NCBI GenBank assembly: GCA_016873455.1
Contig: VGXE01000018.1
Coordinates: 1 to 35,619, forward strand
Reading direction: 5' to 3'
Source: Nitrospira sp.
GTDB lineage: Bacteria > Nitrospirota > Nitrospiria > Nitrospirales > Nitrospiraceae
Length of the DNA: 35,619 bases
Made by a program: the position numbers and the translations under genes
The notes under the pieces: generated by a model
Seen by the model: the letters and a program-made list of their open reading frames with translations, nothing else
What the model was told of the DNA's origin: nothing
The model's database searches: none
Part shown: positions 24,808-33,180 of the stretch, piece by piece
How the letters are laid out: each line of letters starts with the position of its first letter
Position numbering within the stretch: the first letter of the stretch is position 1

Positions 24808-25489
24808 TGGATTTTAAGTTTCGCAAGCGACGATGTATAACCTGTAGTAATTCGTCATTATATGTATTGGTTTTAGAGGTTGTATATGATAAGTTATTGC
24901 CATGGATGCGTTTATTGAGGAGATTTTCTTCAATTCTTACATGAGGAATATTGCTAACTTTTAGATCGTGGAACCATTGAATGTCGCTTGCCACTCTCAA
25001 GCTTTCATCAAAAAAGCCAAGATCATTAAAAAGTGTCCGCTCACCCATGAAACAACCTGGCATCAATGCTTGATGGGAGTTAGAGAGTAAAGACGACTTA
25101 AATCCATAGGTAAATTCCTGTGGATTATCGGAAAAGAAGTTAACTTTTCCGATGCTGTATCTTAAGCCAGGCATATTAGTCAAACTATCTACGTGAAGTT
25201 GAAGGCAGTTTGGGTTCCACCAGTCATCACTATCTAAAAAGGATATGTATTTTGAATTGCTGGCTAAAATACCTTGATTCCAGGCTGAGGCTAGCCCTAC
25301 GCCATTTTGCTTAATAATTCGGATTCCTGGAAAAGTTTTTAGTATTTCCATGGTTCCATCTGAAGAGCTGGCATCTATATTGATAATTTCATAGTCACAA
25401 AATGATTGCCCTTGGATGCTTTTGAGGCATTCCATCAGAAAAGACTCTGAATTATATGTTGGCAAAATAATGCTTACTAATGCGCTCAT
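24800..25489 (-). CDS. Family 2 glycosyltransferase
   Basis: A 229-residue GT-A protein. It starts MSALVSIILPTYNSESFLMECLKS, has the nucleotide-binding IINIDASSSDGTMEIL, and the DxD-type motif FLDSDDWW (about 84-91). The acceptor region has FDESLRVASDIQWFHDL, with the conserved E/D-W pair of GT2 enzymes. It transfers a sugar from a nucleotide donor on the cytoplasmic face. It is short but complete for a single-domain GT2. It lies 7 bp after the SGNH gene and overlaps the next gene by 8 bp. Confidence 0.88.
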   Translation of the reverse strand: MSALVSIILPTYNSESFLMECLKSIQGQSFCDYEIINIDASSSDGTMEILKTFPGIRIIKQNGVGLASAWNQGILASNSKYISFLDSDDWWNPNCLQLHVDSLTNMPGLRYSIGKVNFFSDNPQEFTYGFKSSLLSNSHQALMPGCFMGERTLFNDLGFFDESLRVASDIQWFHDLKVSNIPHVRIEENLLNKRIHGNNLSYTTSKTNTYNDELLQVIHRRLRNLKSND

Positions 25490-25496
25490 AATTTTT

Positions 25497-26498
25497 CTAC
25501 TTTAAATTAAATGCCATCATGCGGACAATTTTAATATTTTGCCCAAGTTGAGTATTGTTGTTGGGCGTTAAATTTGCTCCATGCTCTGCTGAATTAGCAT
25601 TAGATGCAGCTACTAAAAATTTTTTATGCGGGGGAATTATCTCTTTAAATATAACCACTTGAATCCTAGCGTTTTCACACCATTGATCATAAATTTGCGC
25701 TGTTTGGCTCCAGTCTTCGTAGTTAATTTGAACTACCCCGGTTTCGCTATCTGCGATAACAACCAAGCCAACGCATGAAAAGTCATCCGTTGTAAGTACA
25801 ACTGAATTATTTTGGACTATTTGAATGTAAGGGAGTAATAGCCTGAAGCGACCCATTGAAAACTTCCCATCACATGCATATGTCTCAATTGGCCCAAGTA
25901 ATGCAGGGACAAAGCCTTCATTTTTTCTAATAAATTTAGAGTCATCCGACTGGGATTGTAGAGCTTGTTGAAAGTGGCTAAAAATTAAATGCGCATAAAA
26001 TTCAGCGCCATGCGGGGTTGTATGAACTTGATCGTATAGGAGTTCGTTGGCACATGCATGCCCGCAAAATACCTCTTTTTCAACATGCGAATAAATATTT
26101 AATGGTGATATATTGATATTTAAAAATACATCATTATAAATTTGATGAATTAAATTGAATTGTTCGAGTTCAATATCGCTTCTGTATAAATAGATTGGAA
26201 TAATTTTAGAGTTTTTTAGCTTCGGATTTTGTACTATTCCGTTAAGTGCTTGCCTCAAGTACTTTGTGGGAGTGGCGCCACCAAGATCGGCAACAAAAGT
26301 TTCCAGAAAGCAAATGTCAACCTTATTCTCGCCGATAAATTGATCAATAAAAAAACTAATGCCTAAAGATCCAATCCCGCCCAAAGTGCAGTTAATAAAT
26401 TTTTCTGATCTAAAATTTTGTGAAATTAAATTACTTAATGTATCTCTGTAAGATAATTTCTGTGAACTTACACTATTACCGACATAGCATATGTTCAT
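25497..26498 (-). CDS. SGNH-type hydrolase/esterase-like protein
   Basis: A 333-residue protein. Residues 1-170 fit the SGNH fold: block I MNICYVGNSVSSQ with Ser9 (GNS in place of the usual GDS), a Gly block TLGGIGSLG (38-46), and block V YDQVHTTPHGAEFYAHLI with the Asp156-x-x-His159 pair. Such enzymes remove or transfer acyl groups, often O-acetyl on polysaccharides. The C-terminal 160 residues are beta-rich and not recognised; they may bind carbohydrate. No signal peptide, so it would act in the cytoplasm. The start overlaps the HprK-like stop as ATGA, which indicates translational coupling with the kinase. Confidence 0.65.
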   Translation of the reverse strand: MNICYVGNSVSSQKLSYRDTLSNLISQNFRSEKFINCTLGGIGSLGISFFIDQFIGENKVDICFLETFVADLGGATPTKYLRQALNGIVQNPKLKNSKIIPIYLYRSDIELEQFNLIHQIYNDVFLNINISPLNIYSHVEKEVFCGHACANELLYDQVHTTPHGAEFYAHLIFSHFQQALQSQSDDSKFIRKNEGFVPALLGPIETYACDGKFSMGRFRLLLPYIQIVQNNSVVLTTDDFSCVGLVVIADSETGVVQINYEDWSQTAQIYDQWCENARIQVVIFKEIIPPHKKFLVAASNANSAEHGANLTPNNNTQLGQNIKIVRMMAFNLK

Positions 26499-27496
26499 AT
26501 TTCACTTATCGGACAAACTCGATCCTCAGTTAAGTTTAAATATTTAATTTCAGAGTTTTTAAATGCTTTGCAAATTAGCGCTAGTGATTCGAATCCTGCG
26601 CCAGGCAGCAGTTCTCTCGTAGAGTTGACGGTAATCGCTATTAATTCAGCAATAGTGGGCCTACTTTTAGAAGATTGCTCTTTGAGGGGTACAAAAATCG
26701 TTTTTAGTTTTGCTTCAAGGCATATGTTATTTTTATCATCAGAGAAGAAATAAAGTTCCTTTTCATACTCATCACTTTTATGTTGAAATGCCTTGCTTGA
26801 TAGCTCCGGGATGTATGACCACTCAGTTTTGTAGGTTTTTCCAGAACAGTAAATGCTATAGACGTGAATGCTTCCTTGATTGAGGCCAAGTGCGCATAGG
26901 TCATCGCCTATATATTTCATCCCAGATAGAAAGCAGCTTATAGCTGTTGTGGATTTTCCAGCACCACTTTTACCAATAACTAGACATCCATTCCCGCCAC
27001 TATCAGCTAAAGCTGCTGCGTGAATTAAGGCCAGACCATTACTACGCAATATCCAGGAAAAAATTCCTCTAAAAGGGCATGCAATCTCAAAAGAGGGGAG
27101 GCTGTCTCCATCAACGAGGGCAACAACACCATGTTTTGTATTCTCGTTGAGAGTATGAATCATTCTTGCGTGTGCGTAATAAGCAAAATTAACCCCATCA
27201 GCACAATATAGCGGGATTTCACCCCTTACCTTTACATCCTCAATACCATAATCAAATTTTGGAAAAGTATGCTTGCCGTCTTTTAAATCCCATACATCAA
27301 TTTCATAATCTGGGACGCAGGGATCTATCAATAGGTGTGATATTCCCATTAGAAAAGCATTTGAAAGTGCGGGTCGATGGAGGTGAATACAAACTTTAAT
27401 GCCAGCTAAACTAATAAAATGAGAATTATTTAACTTATTGTTGCAACTTTTTGATTCATTCGCCCATTTTTCATAGGCATCAAGAGCGCTGACCAT
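26495..27496 (-). CDS. HPr-kinase-related P-loop kinase
   Basis: A 333-residue protein. A variable N-terminal domain (1-150) is followed by a domain that resembles the HPr kinase core: LALIHAAAL (His159), the P-loop GKSGAGKST (175-183), and YIGDDLCAL with Asp198-Asp199 in the position of the HprK Walker B pair. True HprK phosphorylates HPr and has a longer capture motif that I do not see. Related small kinases in lasso-peptide clusters (PadeK, PsmK) phosphorylate a serine of the peptide. Partner genes are the PqqD-like protein 6 bp upstream and the nucleotidyltransferase further down. Its substrate here is unknown. Confidence 0.78.
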   Translation of the reverse strand: MVSALDAYEKWANESKSCNNKLNNSHFISLAGIKVCIHLHRPALSNAFLMGISHLLIDPCVPDYEIDVWDLKDGKHTFPKFDYGIEDVKVRGEIPLYCADGVNFAYYAHARMIHTLNENTKHGVVALVDGDSLPSFEIACPFRGIFSWILRSNGLALIHAAALADSGGNGCLVIGKSGAGKSTTAISCFLSGMKYIGDDLCALGLNQGSIHVYSIYCSGKTYKTEWSYIPELSSKAFQHKSDEYEKELYFFSDDKNNICLEAKLKTIFVPLKEQSSKSRPTIAELIAITVNSTRELLPGAGFESLALICKAFKNSEIKYLNLTEDRVCPISEI

Positions 27497-27502
27497 TGGT
27501 AA

Positions 27503-27928
27503 TTATTTTTGTTTATGAGTAATTGGCCAGCCTGATTCATCCACATCATGCACCGGATCTAGTAGAAGTATTTCTTGCATATCGCTATATGCTTCTATGA
27601 CTGGGGATTGATACTCTATTGTTGGGGGCTCAATTTTTGTTTTAGACTCGGGCCCGTTGCATTTTTTAATCAAATTTTCTTCTATTAATTGGTCAACAAA
27701 GCGCTCAATGTCCGTCAAGATCAGCGTAGAATTACCAGGGTAATAAAACGATAGTTCGCTAGTAATTGTTTCCGAGCTGTGTCCTGATACCAGGGCTCCC
27801 CATATATATGCTCCAGTACTTCTAATGCTGTAGTATTTCCCGGAATCTAGGTTGACGGCAACCACTTCATCATTAATTACCTCATGCACGATATTCGCCC
27901 CTGAGATCTCGTAAATATGACCACTCAT
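27503..27928 (-). CDS. PqqD-like peptide-binding (RRE-type) protein with conserved tail
   Basis: A 141-residue protein. Residues 8-90 match the PqqD/RRE winged-helix fold: NIVHEVINDEVVAVNLDSGKYY, then STGAYIWGAL and a helix IERFVDQLIEENLI. PqqD-type domains bind the leader of a ribosomally made peptide and present it to modifying enzymes. After a linker (91-107) comes a tail (about 108-136) with SDMQEILLLDP and HDVDESGWP, which is not part of the PqqD fold. It stands directly before the HprK-like gene (6 bp). The first 12 bp overlap the start of the divergent glycosyltransferase. No separate precursor peptide is seen next to it. Confidence 0.78.
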   Translation of the reverse strand: MSGHIYEISGANIVHEVINDEVVAVNLDSGKYYSIRSTGAYIWGALVSGHSSETITSELSFYYPGNSTLILTDIERFVDQLIEENLIKKCNGPESKTKIEPPTIEYQSPVIEAYSDMQEILLLDPVHDVDESGWPITHKQK

Positions 27929-28600
27929 ACTGCCCCCATTGAAAAAGAATTAGTTAGTGTAATTATCCCCACTTATAACCGTAGTGGTTTGATAGTTGAC
28001 TGTATCGCTAGTGTACTGGAGCAGACCTACCAAAATATAGAAGTTTTGGTTGTTGATAACCTATCTAATGACTCAACAATCTCGGAAATTAAAAAAATAC
28101 CGGATCCTAGACTTAGGATTATTGTAGAGCCCAGAAGGGGAGCTAGTATTGCCCGTAATACTGGGATTATGAATTCAACTGGTACTATTCTGGCATTTTT
28201 AGACTCCGATGACCTCTGGCTTCCTCAAAAACTTTCACATCAACTAAAAATTTTATCTAAGCAAGATAGACCTAGTCTGATATTTTCTGAATATCGTGAG
28301 TTTAATTCAGATAGGGATAATATTTTGGAGCCCCGTTTAAGTTCTATGAGTTTAAGCATCATTACCATGCTTACTTTTAAGAAGTTTTTTTTAGAAGTTG
28401 GCTTGTTTAACGATTCGCTGAAGTCAGGAGAGTTTTTGGAATGGTATTCGCGAGCCATTAAACTTGGTTTTAATTCTGTTACTTTACCTGAGATAGCAGC
28501 TCTTCGAAGGCTGCACCCTGGAAATTCTTCGTCAAAAAGGGATGCTATGGACTACCTTGCGGCATGTCGGTCTGCAATTGCCGGAAAAAAATCATCGTAA
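27917..28600 (+). CDS. Family 2 glycosyltransferase (divergent from the operon)
   Basis: A 227-residue GT-A protein: LVSVIIPTYNRSGLIVDCIASVLEQTY, VLVVDNLSNDSTISEI, RGASIARNTGI and the DxD motif FLDSDDLW. The C-terminal part has GEFLEWYSRA, where GT2 enzymes carry the ED/EW catalytic motif, and ends in RRLHPGNSSSKR. It is the only plus-strand gene between 21.7 kb and the window end. Its start overlaps the PqqD-like start head to head and its end overlaps the next gene tail to tail by 9 bp. AT-rich like its neighbours. Donor and acceptor are unknown. Confidence 0.85.
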   Translation: MTTHTAPIEKELVSVIIPTYNRSGLIVDCIASVLEQTYQNIEVLVVDNLSNDSTISEIKKIPDPRLRIIVEPRRGASIARNTGIMNSTGTILAFLDSDDLWLPQKLSHQLKILSKQDRPSLIFSEYREFNSDRDNILEPRLSSMSLSIITMLTFKKFFLEVGLFNDSLKSGEFLEWYSRAIKLGFNSVTLPEIAALRRLHPGNSSSKRDAMDYLAACRSAIAGKKSS

Positions 28601-29833
28601 AGATAATTTGGAATATATGGCCTTATATAGGGCGATATATTTAGATGAGATTTTTTGATAATTTAGGGTATCAACACAATATTCACGCGACTTCATTTTT
28701 AAGTTATTTAAATTTGTGGGCGATAAACTTAGAATCCAATTGATCCCGCTTGCAAAATCTTTGGGATCAAATGCTTGAGCTAAATATCCATTATGCTTAT
28801 GCTTAACAACTTCAACAATTCCAGAGTTATCAAAAGCAACAACAGGTGTTCCGCACGCAATTGCTTCTGCTGCAATTTGACAGAAGGATTCCATCCTGGA
28901 AGGGGCGGCAACCAAATCGGCGGCACTATAAACTTCGCGTAATTTATAGTCGTCATTTATTTCGCCTAGATAATTAATTTGAATTCTTGATTTAGTTTGT
29001 GGCGAAATATTTTTCTTTCCAAAAACCAATAATTTGATATTTCCAAACTCAGGTTGTAGGTGGTCCAACGCTTTTATCAATAAATCAAATCCCTTTATGG
29101 GGTCGGCAACTCCATTTGCCGCTCCAAATACTATTATTCGATCCGATGCTTTATAGCCAAGACTATTGCGAGCTTTTATTTGATCTAAAGGAAGCCAGGC
29201 TAAGGTATCAATTGGATGTGGGATGGTAATTGAATGCCAGTTCCGCATTAGAGCGCTTTGTCTTGCGCAATCTCTTAGCCAGTCACTTGGTGCTATCAGA
29301 TTCATATTTCTAGTCCAGCTCTCAACCTTGTATTTCCATGAAATTAGGTTGATATCGGGTCCTGATTCACTTGGCAATCTATTTGCTGGCGTGTACCCTT
29401 CGCGCCAACGTACATCCTGGCTGCAGTGCTCCTCTCCGCAAAATGCCCACATATCATGAAGTGTCCAGACTAAGGGTTTGGTGATCTTGCCAATATCTCT
29501 TATCGTTAGCATTCCATTAACCCAATGAAGATTCACTATGTCTGCATTCGATTTATTAATCTTGTTGACAATTTCCGAGAATTTATCGTCCCCTATGTGA
29601 TCTTTGTAAATATTTGCTCCATTAGAATTGTCAAGAAAAGACTTGGCAAGCTTTAGTCTATTAATAACTGTTTCTGGTTCATAAATATTCACCCCGGGAT
29701 GATTTAGGCGGTTGGTTAGACTTAAAAAGTCTACATCAATGCCTCTATTTTTCTGGCTATCAAAAATCCGAATGGCAGCATTTCCCGCGCCACCAAAGCC
29801 GGCGTGAGTAGCTATATGAAGAATTTTTAGCAC
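28592..29833 (-). CDS. Family 4-type glycosyltransferase (GT-B fold)
   Basis: A 413-residue protein when started at the GTG at 29833 (MLKILHIATHAGFGGAGNAAIRI). A TTG 9 codons upstream is also possible. The N-terminal glycine loop GFGGAGNAA, the middle LVWTLHDMWAFCGEEHCSQDVRW, and the C-terminal donor site VAAPSRMESFCQIAAEAIACGTPVVAFDNSG with the E-x7-E pattern are all typical of GT4 retaining transferases. The WTLHDMWAF.G.C block is shared with a group of GT4 enzymes in O-antigen and exopolysaccharide clusters. It follows the fucosyltransferase-like gene closely. Confidence 0.87.
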   Translation of the reverse strand: MLKILHIATHAGFGGAGNAAIRIFDSQKNRGIDVDFLSLTNRLNHPGVNIYEPETVINRLKLAKSFLDNSNGANIYKDHIGDDKFSEIVNKINKSNADIVNLHWVNGMLTIRDIGKITKPLVWTLHDMWAFCGEEHCSQDVRWREGYTPANRLPSESGPDINLISWKYKVESWTRNMNLIAPSDWLRDCARQSALMRNWHSITIPHPIDTLAWLPLDQIKARNSLGYKASDRIIVFGAANGVADPIKGFDLLIKALDHLQPEFGNIKLLVFGKKNISPQTKSRIQINYLGEINDDYKLREVYSAADLVAAPSRMESFCQIAAEAIACGTPVVAFDNSGIVEVVKHKHNGYLAQAFDPKDFASGINWILSLSPTNLNNLKMKSREYCVDTLNYQKISSKYIALYKAIYSKLSLR

Positions 29834-29846
29834 GAGAATTTGTTGG

Positions 29847-30911
29847 TTAATTAGGGCCAAGCCAATTGGCTAATATGTCTGGATTTTTTCTGAGCCCATC
29901 AGCTAGTTGTGAGAAACCTGAATGACCTTCTTGCCCATCTTTCTTAACAATTGTAAAAAATAATCTCGTTGATTTTGATAGGCCAACTAGCTCTGCAAGC
30001 ATTGAAACATTACGGTTTCTTCGATGGTTTAGTGGTAGGTGCCACTGGTAATGGGCGGGCCGATGACTAGAGGGGTCGGTAGACAATTGGTCAATCTTAG
30101 TGACGCATATTACCGTTGAGAGCTTTAGGTTTTCCTTGGCAAACTTAAGAACATCAGGATTATCACTGCAAATTAGAACAGTTCTCCCTGCTAATTCACT
30201 ATTTATGCTTTGAATGAAGGTCTGATAATCAGTCTGGTAGTCAGTATGGCGTATATGTATAGCATCGTAATCATGTGGAAGATCTTTAAGTTTTGTTAAT
30301 ATTTGATTGCGAATATTTTTGTTAAGCCTCAGTAATTTAAGCATTTGCAATGATTCAAGCCCACCTCCAGAAGATGCATGTATCGTCATGCTCTCATTTC
30401 TGAATTGCCTATCAATAAAGGCGATTTTATTTTTTTTAAGATATGTATAGAGTTGTATAAATGAAAAGATCCGAAAACTTGGAAATTCCTTTTTTGGGTT
30501 ACAGGTATATTTAATTAAATTAATCAAGCGTAAGAAAATATTGTGCTTGGTATTGTGTTGCAATCCAGCCGCCAACATGCTTGACATAAAGTAGTGACCT
30601 AATTGGTCTAGAGTTCCCAGGGGTATATTTGGATAGCACTTGAGGCGGTTTAATTTTTCGTACTCTATGTTGAATATTTTAGTGTGTGTGATGGTTGAGT
30701 TTTCTCTGGATGGATTGTAGAGGTGCATGTAGTGTGCGAATTCATCTGCCAGGCCAGAGCAACGCGTATCAATCCAGAGCTCTCTTTCCCAGTTCTGCGC
30801 ATATTGGTAAGAAACCCATATTTGGCATAGTACATCATTGAATCCGCAATACCTTGGAAGACACAGAACATGTCCAGCCAATTCAGATCGAGTATTTAGG
30901 TCCACGATCAA
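29847..30911 (-). CDS. Fucosyltransferase-like protein
   Basis: A 354-residue protein. LPRYCGFNDVLCQIWVSYQYAQNWERELWIDTR at the start fits the GDP-sugar glycosyltransferases that begin with a G-x-(G/N)-x-x-L loop followed by a strand with D-x-R. IHIRHTDYQ (218-226) resembles the HxRxxDY motif I of alpha-1,6- and O-fucosyltransferases (NodZ/POFUT type). TVLICSDNPDVLKFA is the next strand and helix, and the C-terminal FFTIVKKDGQEGHSGFSQLA carries the late S.FS block. The start is TTG (30911) or GTG (30905), with AAGGTGA nearby. It overlaps the ABC gene by 4 bp. The fold call is moderate and the fucose donor is not certain. Confidence 0.6.
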   Translation of the reverse strand: MIVDLNTRSELAGHVLCLPRYCGFNDVLCQIWVSYQYAQNWERELWIDTRCSGLADEFAHYMHLYNPSRENSTITHTKIFNIEYEKLNRLKCYPNIPLGTLDQLGHYFMSSMLAAGLQHNTKHNIFLRLINLIKYTCNPKKEFPSFRIFSFIQLYTYLKKNKIAFIDRQFRNESMTIHASSGGGLESLQMLKLLRLNKNIRNQILTKLKDLPHDYDAIHIRHTDYQTDYQTFIQSINSELAGRTVLICSDNPDVLKFAKENLKLSTVICVTKIDQLSTDPSSHRPAHYQWHLPLNHRRNRNVSMLAELVGLSKSTRLFFTIVKKDGQEGHSGFSQLADGLRKNPDILANWLGPN

Positions 30912-32134
30912 GACATCACCTTATCAAGCTTCAATAAATTTTGGTTAGTTATTTTATAGACGGTATCGCAGTGTCTAAGCGTCGCTGCTCGATGAGAAAT
31001 AATAATGATAGTTAGATCTGATCTATTGTCTAATAGGCTTTGGATAATATTTTCTTCTGTAATATTGTCCAAGGCGCTAGTTGATTCATCAAGAATTAAT
31101 ACTGATGATTGCTTGTATAGCGCTCTTGCAATGCCTATTCTTTGGCGCTGTCCTCCGGAAAGGCGAATCCCGCCTTCACCTACGATTGTTTGCAGTCCAT
31201 TTGGGAGATCATTGATAACTTCAGTGAGATGTGCATTTTTAATCGCAGCTGCAATTCTATTTGGATCAATAAATTTTTCTTCAATACCAAACGCGATATT
31301 GCGCTCTATTGATGCATCGGCTAGAAATAAATTTTGGGGGACATAAGCAATTAGTTTTCTCCATGAGGCAGCACTAACCGAATATTGATACTCTTTCTCT
31401 TGATTTGATATGTCGCTAGGATTTTGACTTCTCGATATTGATTTCTGCACTGGGATATCGTCTATCAATAAGATTCCCTCTGTTGGCTCCAAAAGGGCGC
31501 TTAAGATATCTACCAAGGTACTTTTGCCGGCCCCAGTTAATCCGCTAAGGCCTATACACTGATTCTTAGGGATTACTAAGTTAATGCCTCTTAAAGTCTC
31601 TTTGCTTCGATCTGAGTATTTAAAACTTACATTTCGCAATTCAATTTTATTATTAAAAATTATAGGTTTAGAGCTTAAATCATCAATCGGTATATTAAGT
31701 GTGGACCATTCCTTGACCGACCTTAGTGTGCCGGCAACACCACGAATGCTTGCAAGACCAGAGAATATCTGTTGAAGCATTGGAAGAGTTCGTTGAGCTG
31801 CCATTACTATAACCCCAAGTTCTGGGACTATAGCTTGAATAGAGCTATTTTTTACAACTGCAAAGTAGATTGCTATAGCAATAATCAGAACTGCACCAAA
31901 ACCTTCGATAAAGTATTTTGGGCTGGCGCCTATTGATGTATTTTTTCTCTGCGCCTCGCGGTATAAATTATCAATTATTTCAAATGATTTTACTAAATAG
32001 TCGTGTGTGCCATTAATCTGAATATCTCGGATGCCGCCTATACTTTCTTGCAAGATCTGTATTCGAGTAACGCCTAATTTTACAAGTTGCCTGCTATTTT
32101 CAAGTCGCAGATTCAACTTCCCAGTGCATATCAT
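30908..32134 (-). pseudogene. ABC exporter, 5' part lost at the IS30 junction
   Basis: The surviving 398 native residues cover the last part of the membrane domain and the whole ATPase. The first 10 codons of the open frame (MICTGKLNLR) come from the insertion sequence end, and the native sequence begins at LENSRQLV. A hydrophobic segment lies at about 78-95. The ATPase has Walker A GLTGAGKST (198-206), Q-loop AYVPQNLFL, signature LSGGQRQRIGIARAL, Walker B VLILDEST and the H-loop ISHRAATL. Full-length MsbA/HlyB-type exporters have about 580-600 residues with six helices, so some 190 residues and most helices are missing. It was probably the operon's exporter and is now likely inactive. Confidence 0.8.
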
Positions 32135-33180
32135 TCAGCCCCGGTTCGCCAGCGCGTGAAAGACCTCATTGGGCGTGTGAAAGCCGAGTGACTTCCGGGG
32201 CCGCCGATTGAGCAGGCGCTCCACCTTCGCCACCGTTGCCGGATGGATTGTAGTGAAGTCCGTGCCTTTAGGAAAGAAGTCTCGGATCAGGCCATTCGTC
32301 TGCTCGTTCACTCCGCGTTCCCACGCGTGATAGGGCGTGGCAAAGAACACCTGGGCGCGCAAACGCTGGGCGGTGGCCCGATGTCCGGCGAACTCCTTTC
32401 CGTTATCGTACGTGATCGTATGCACCTGGGCACGCAAGGGCTTCAGCCGCTGCACCGTCGCACGGTGCGTGGCCTGGGCCGTGGGCCGGGACAGCTTCGA
32501 GATGGTCGTGAACAGGCTCTTGCGCTCGACATGGGTGAGCAAGGCCCCTTGATGTCTGGCGCCGATGATGGTGTCGCCCTCCCAATCGCCCAGCCGGGCC
32601 TTGGCCGCCACAATGGCGGGCCGGTCGGCAATATCGATGCGCTGCGGGATCACGCCACGGCCCGCCTGCTGCGCCCCCCGCCGGTTGTATTTTTTGCCCC
32701 GGCGCCGCAAGAAACGCCAGAGATCCCCGCCCGCGCGCTTGTCCACCCAGACCATCTGGTAGATCCATTCGTGGCTGAGGGAGACCCCGTACGTGGTCCG
32801 CACCCAGAAACTGAGCTGCTCCGGACTCCAGCGTTCCGTCCGTAGCTTACGGACCAGCGCCCGACGGACACGACTCGTCAGTTTGCGTGGACGGTGCCGC
32901 ACCTGTTGCTGGCGGGCCTGCGCGGAACGCTGCGCCTGCTGAAAGCGGTAGCCCCGCCGACCGGTGTTTCGAGCCAGTTCCCGACTAATCGTTCCTTGGC
33001 TCACCCCCAGTGCCTGACCAATCTCGGCCTGGGTCTTGCCCGCCTTGTGCAAGGCATACAACTGACAGCGATCTTCGTAGGTGAGCCGACGATATGTCCT
33101 CATGGGTAACCCCTTGGTGTGCCAAGAGGTTACTTCATCACGCCGTCGGGGAATTTATGCACTGGCTACTTGAATCCGCG
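32106..33180 (-). mobile_element. IS30-family insertion sequence, about 1075 bp
   Basis: One transposase gene is bounded by imperfect inverted ends. Left, from 32106: CGCAGATTCAACTTCCCAG. Right, reverse complement from 33180: CGCGGATTCAAGTAGCCAG. Both continue with TGCATA, giving about 25 bp with four mismatches. The GATTCAA near the tip is also found in the ends of IS30 itself. The bases outside differ (GT on the left, CC on the right), so I see no target duplication. The element is intact but the genes on its two sides are truncated and unrelated to each other. Its GC-rich composition contrasts with the AT-rich left flank. Confidence 0.88.
32135..33103 (-). CDS. IS30-family transposase
   Basis: A 322-residue protein. 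The N-terminal helix-turn-helix YRRLTYEDRCQLYALHKAG, then IGQALGVSQGTISRELARN, is the IS30 type. The DDE catalytic core shows the first Asp in GDWEGDTIIG, the second in TYDNGKEF and the Glu in WERGVNEQTNGLIRDFFPKG, with the characteristic spacing. The end PRKSLGFHTPNEVF is also typical. It cuts and joins the element's ends; IS30 elements often move through a circular or end-to-end joined intermediate. AAGGGG precedes the ATG by 6 bases. Confidence 0.95.
   Translation of the reverse strand: MRTYRRLTYEDRCQLYALHKAGKTQAEIGQALGVSQGTISRELARNTGRRGYRFQQAQRSAQARQQQVRHRPRKLTSRVRRALVRKLRTERWSPEQLSFWVRTTYGVSLSHEWIYQMVWVDKRAGGDLWRFLRRRGKKYNRRGAQQAGRGVIPQRIDIADRPAIVAAKARLGDWEGDTIIGARHQGALLTHVERKSLFTTISKLSRPTAQATHRATVQRLKPLRAQVHTITYDNGKEFAGHRATAQRLRAQVFFATPYHAWERGVNEQTNGLIRDFFPKGTDFTTIHPATVAKVERLLNRRPRKSLGFHTPNEVFHALANRG

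Noticed and set aside
21763-32134. Lasso-peptide biosynthesis cluster
   Set aside because: Kinase, nucleotidyltransferase, RRE protein and ABC exporter fit, but I find neither an asparagine-synthetase-like cyclase nor a transglutaminase-like leader protease, nor a typical precursor.
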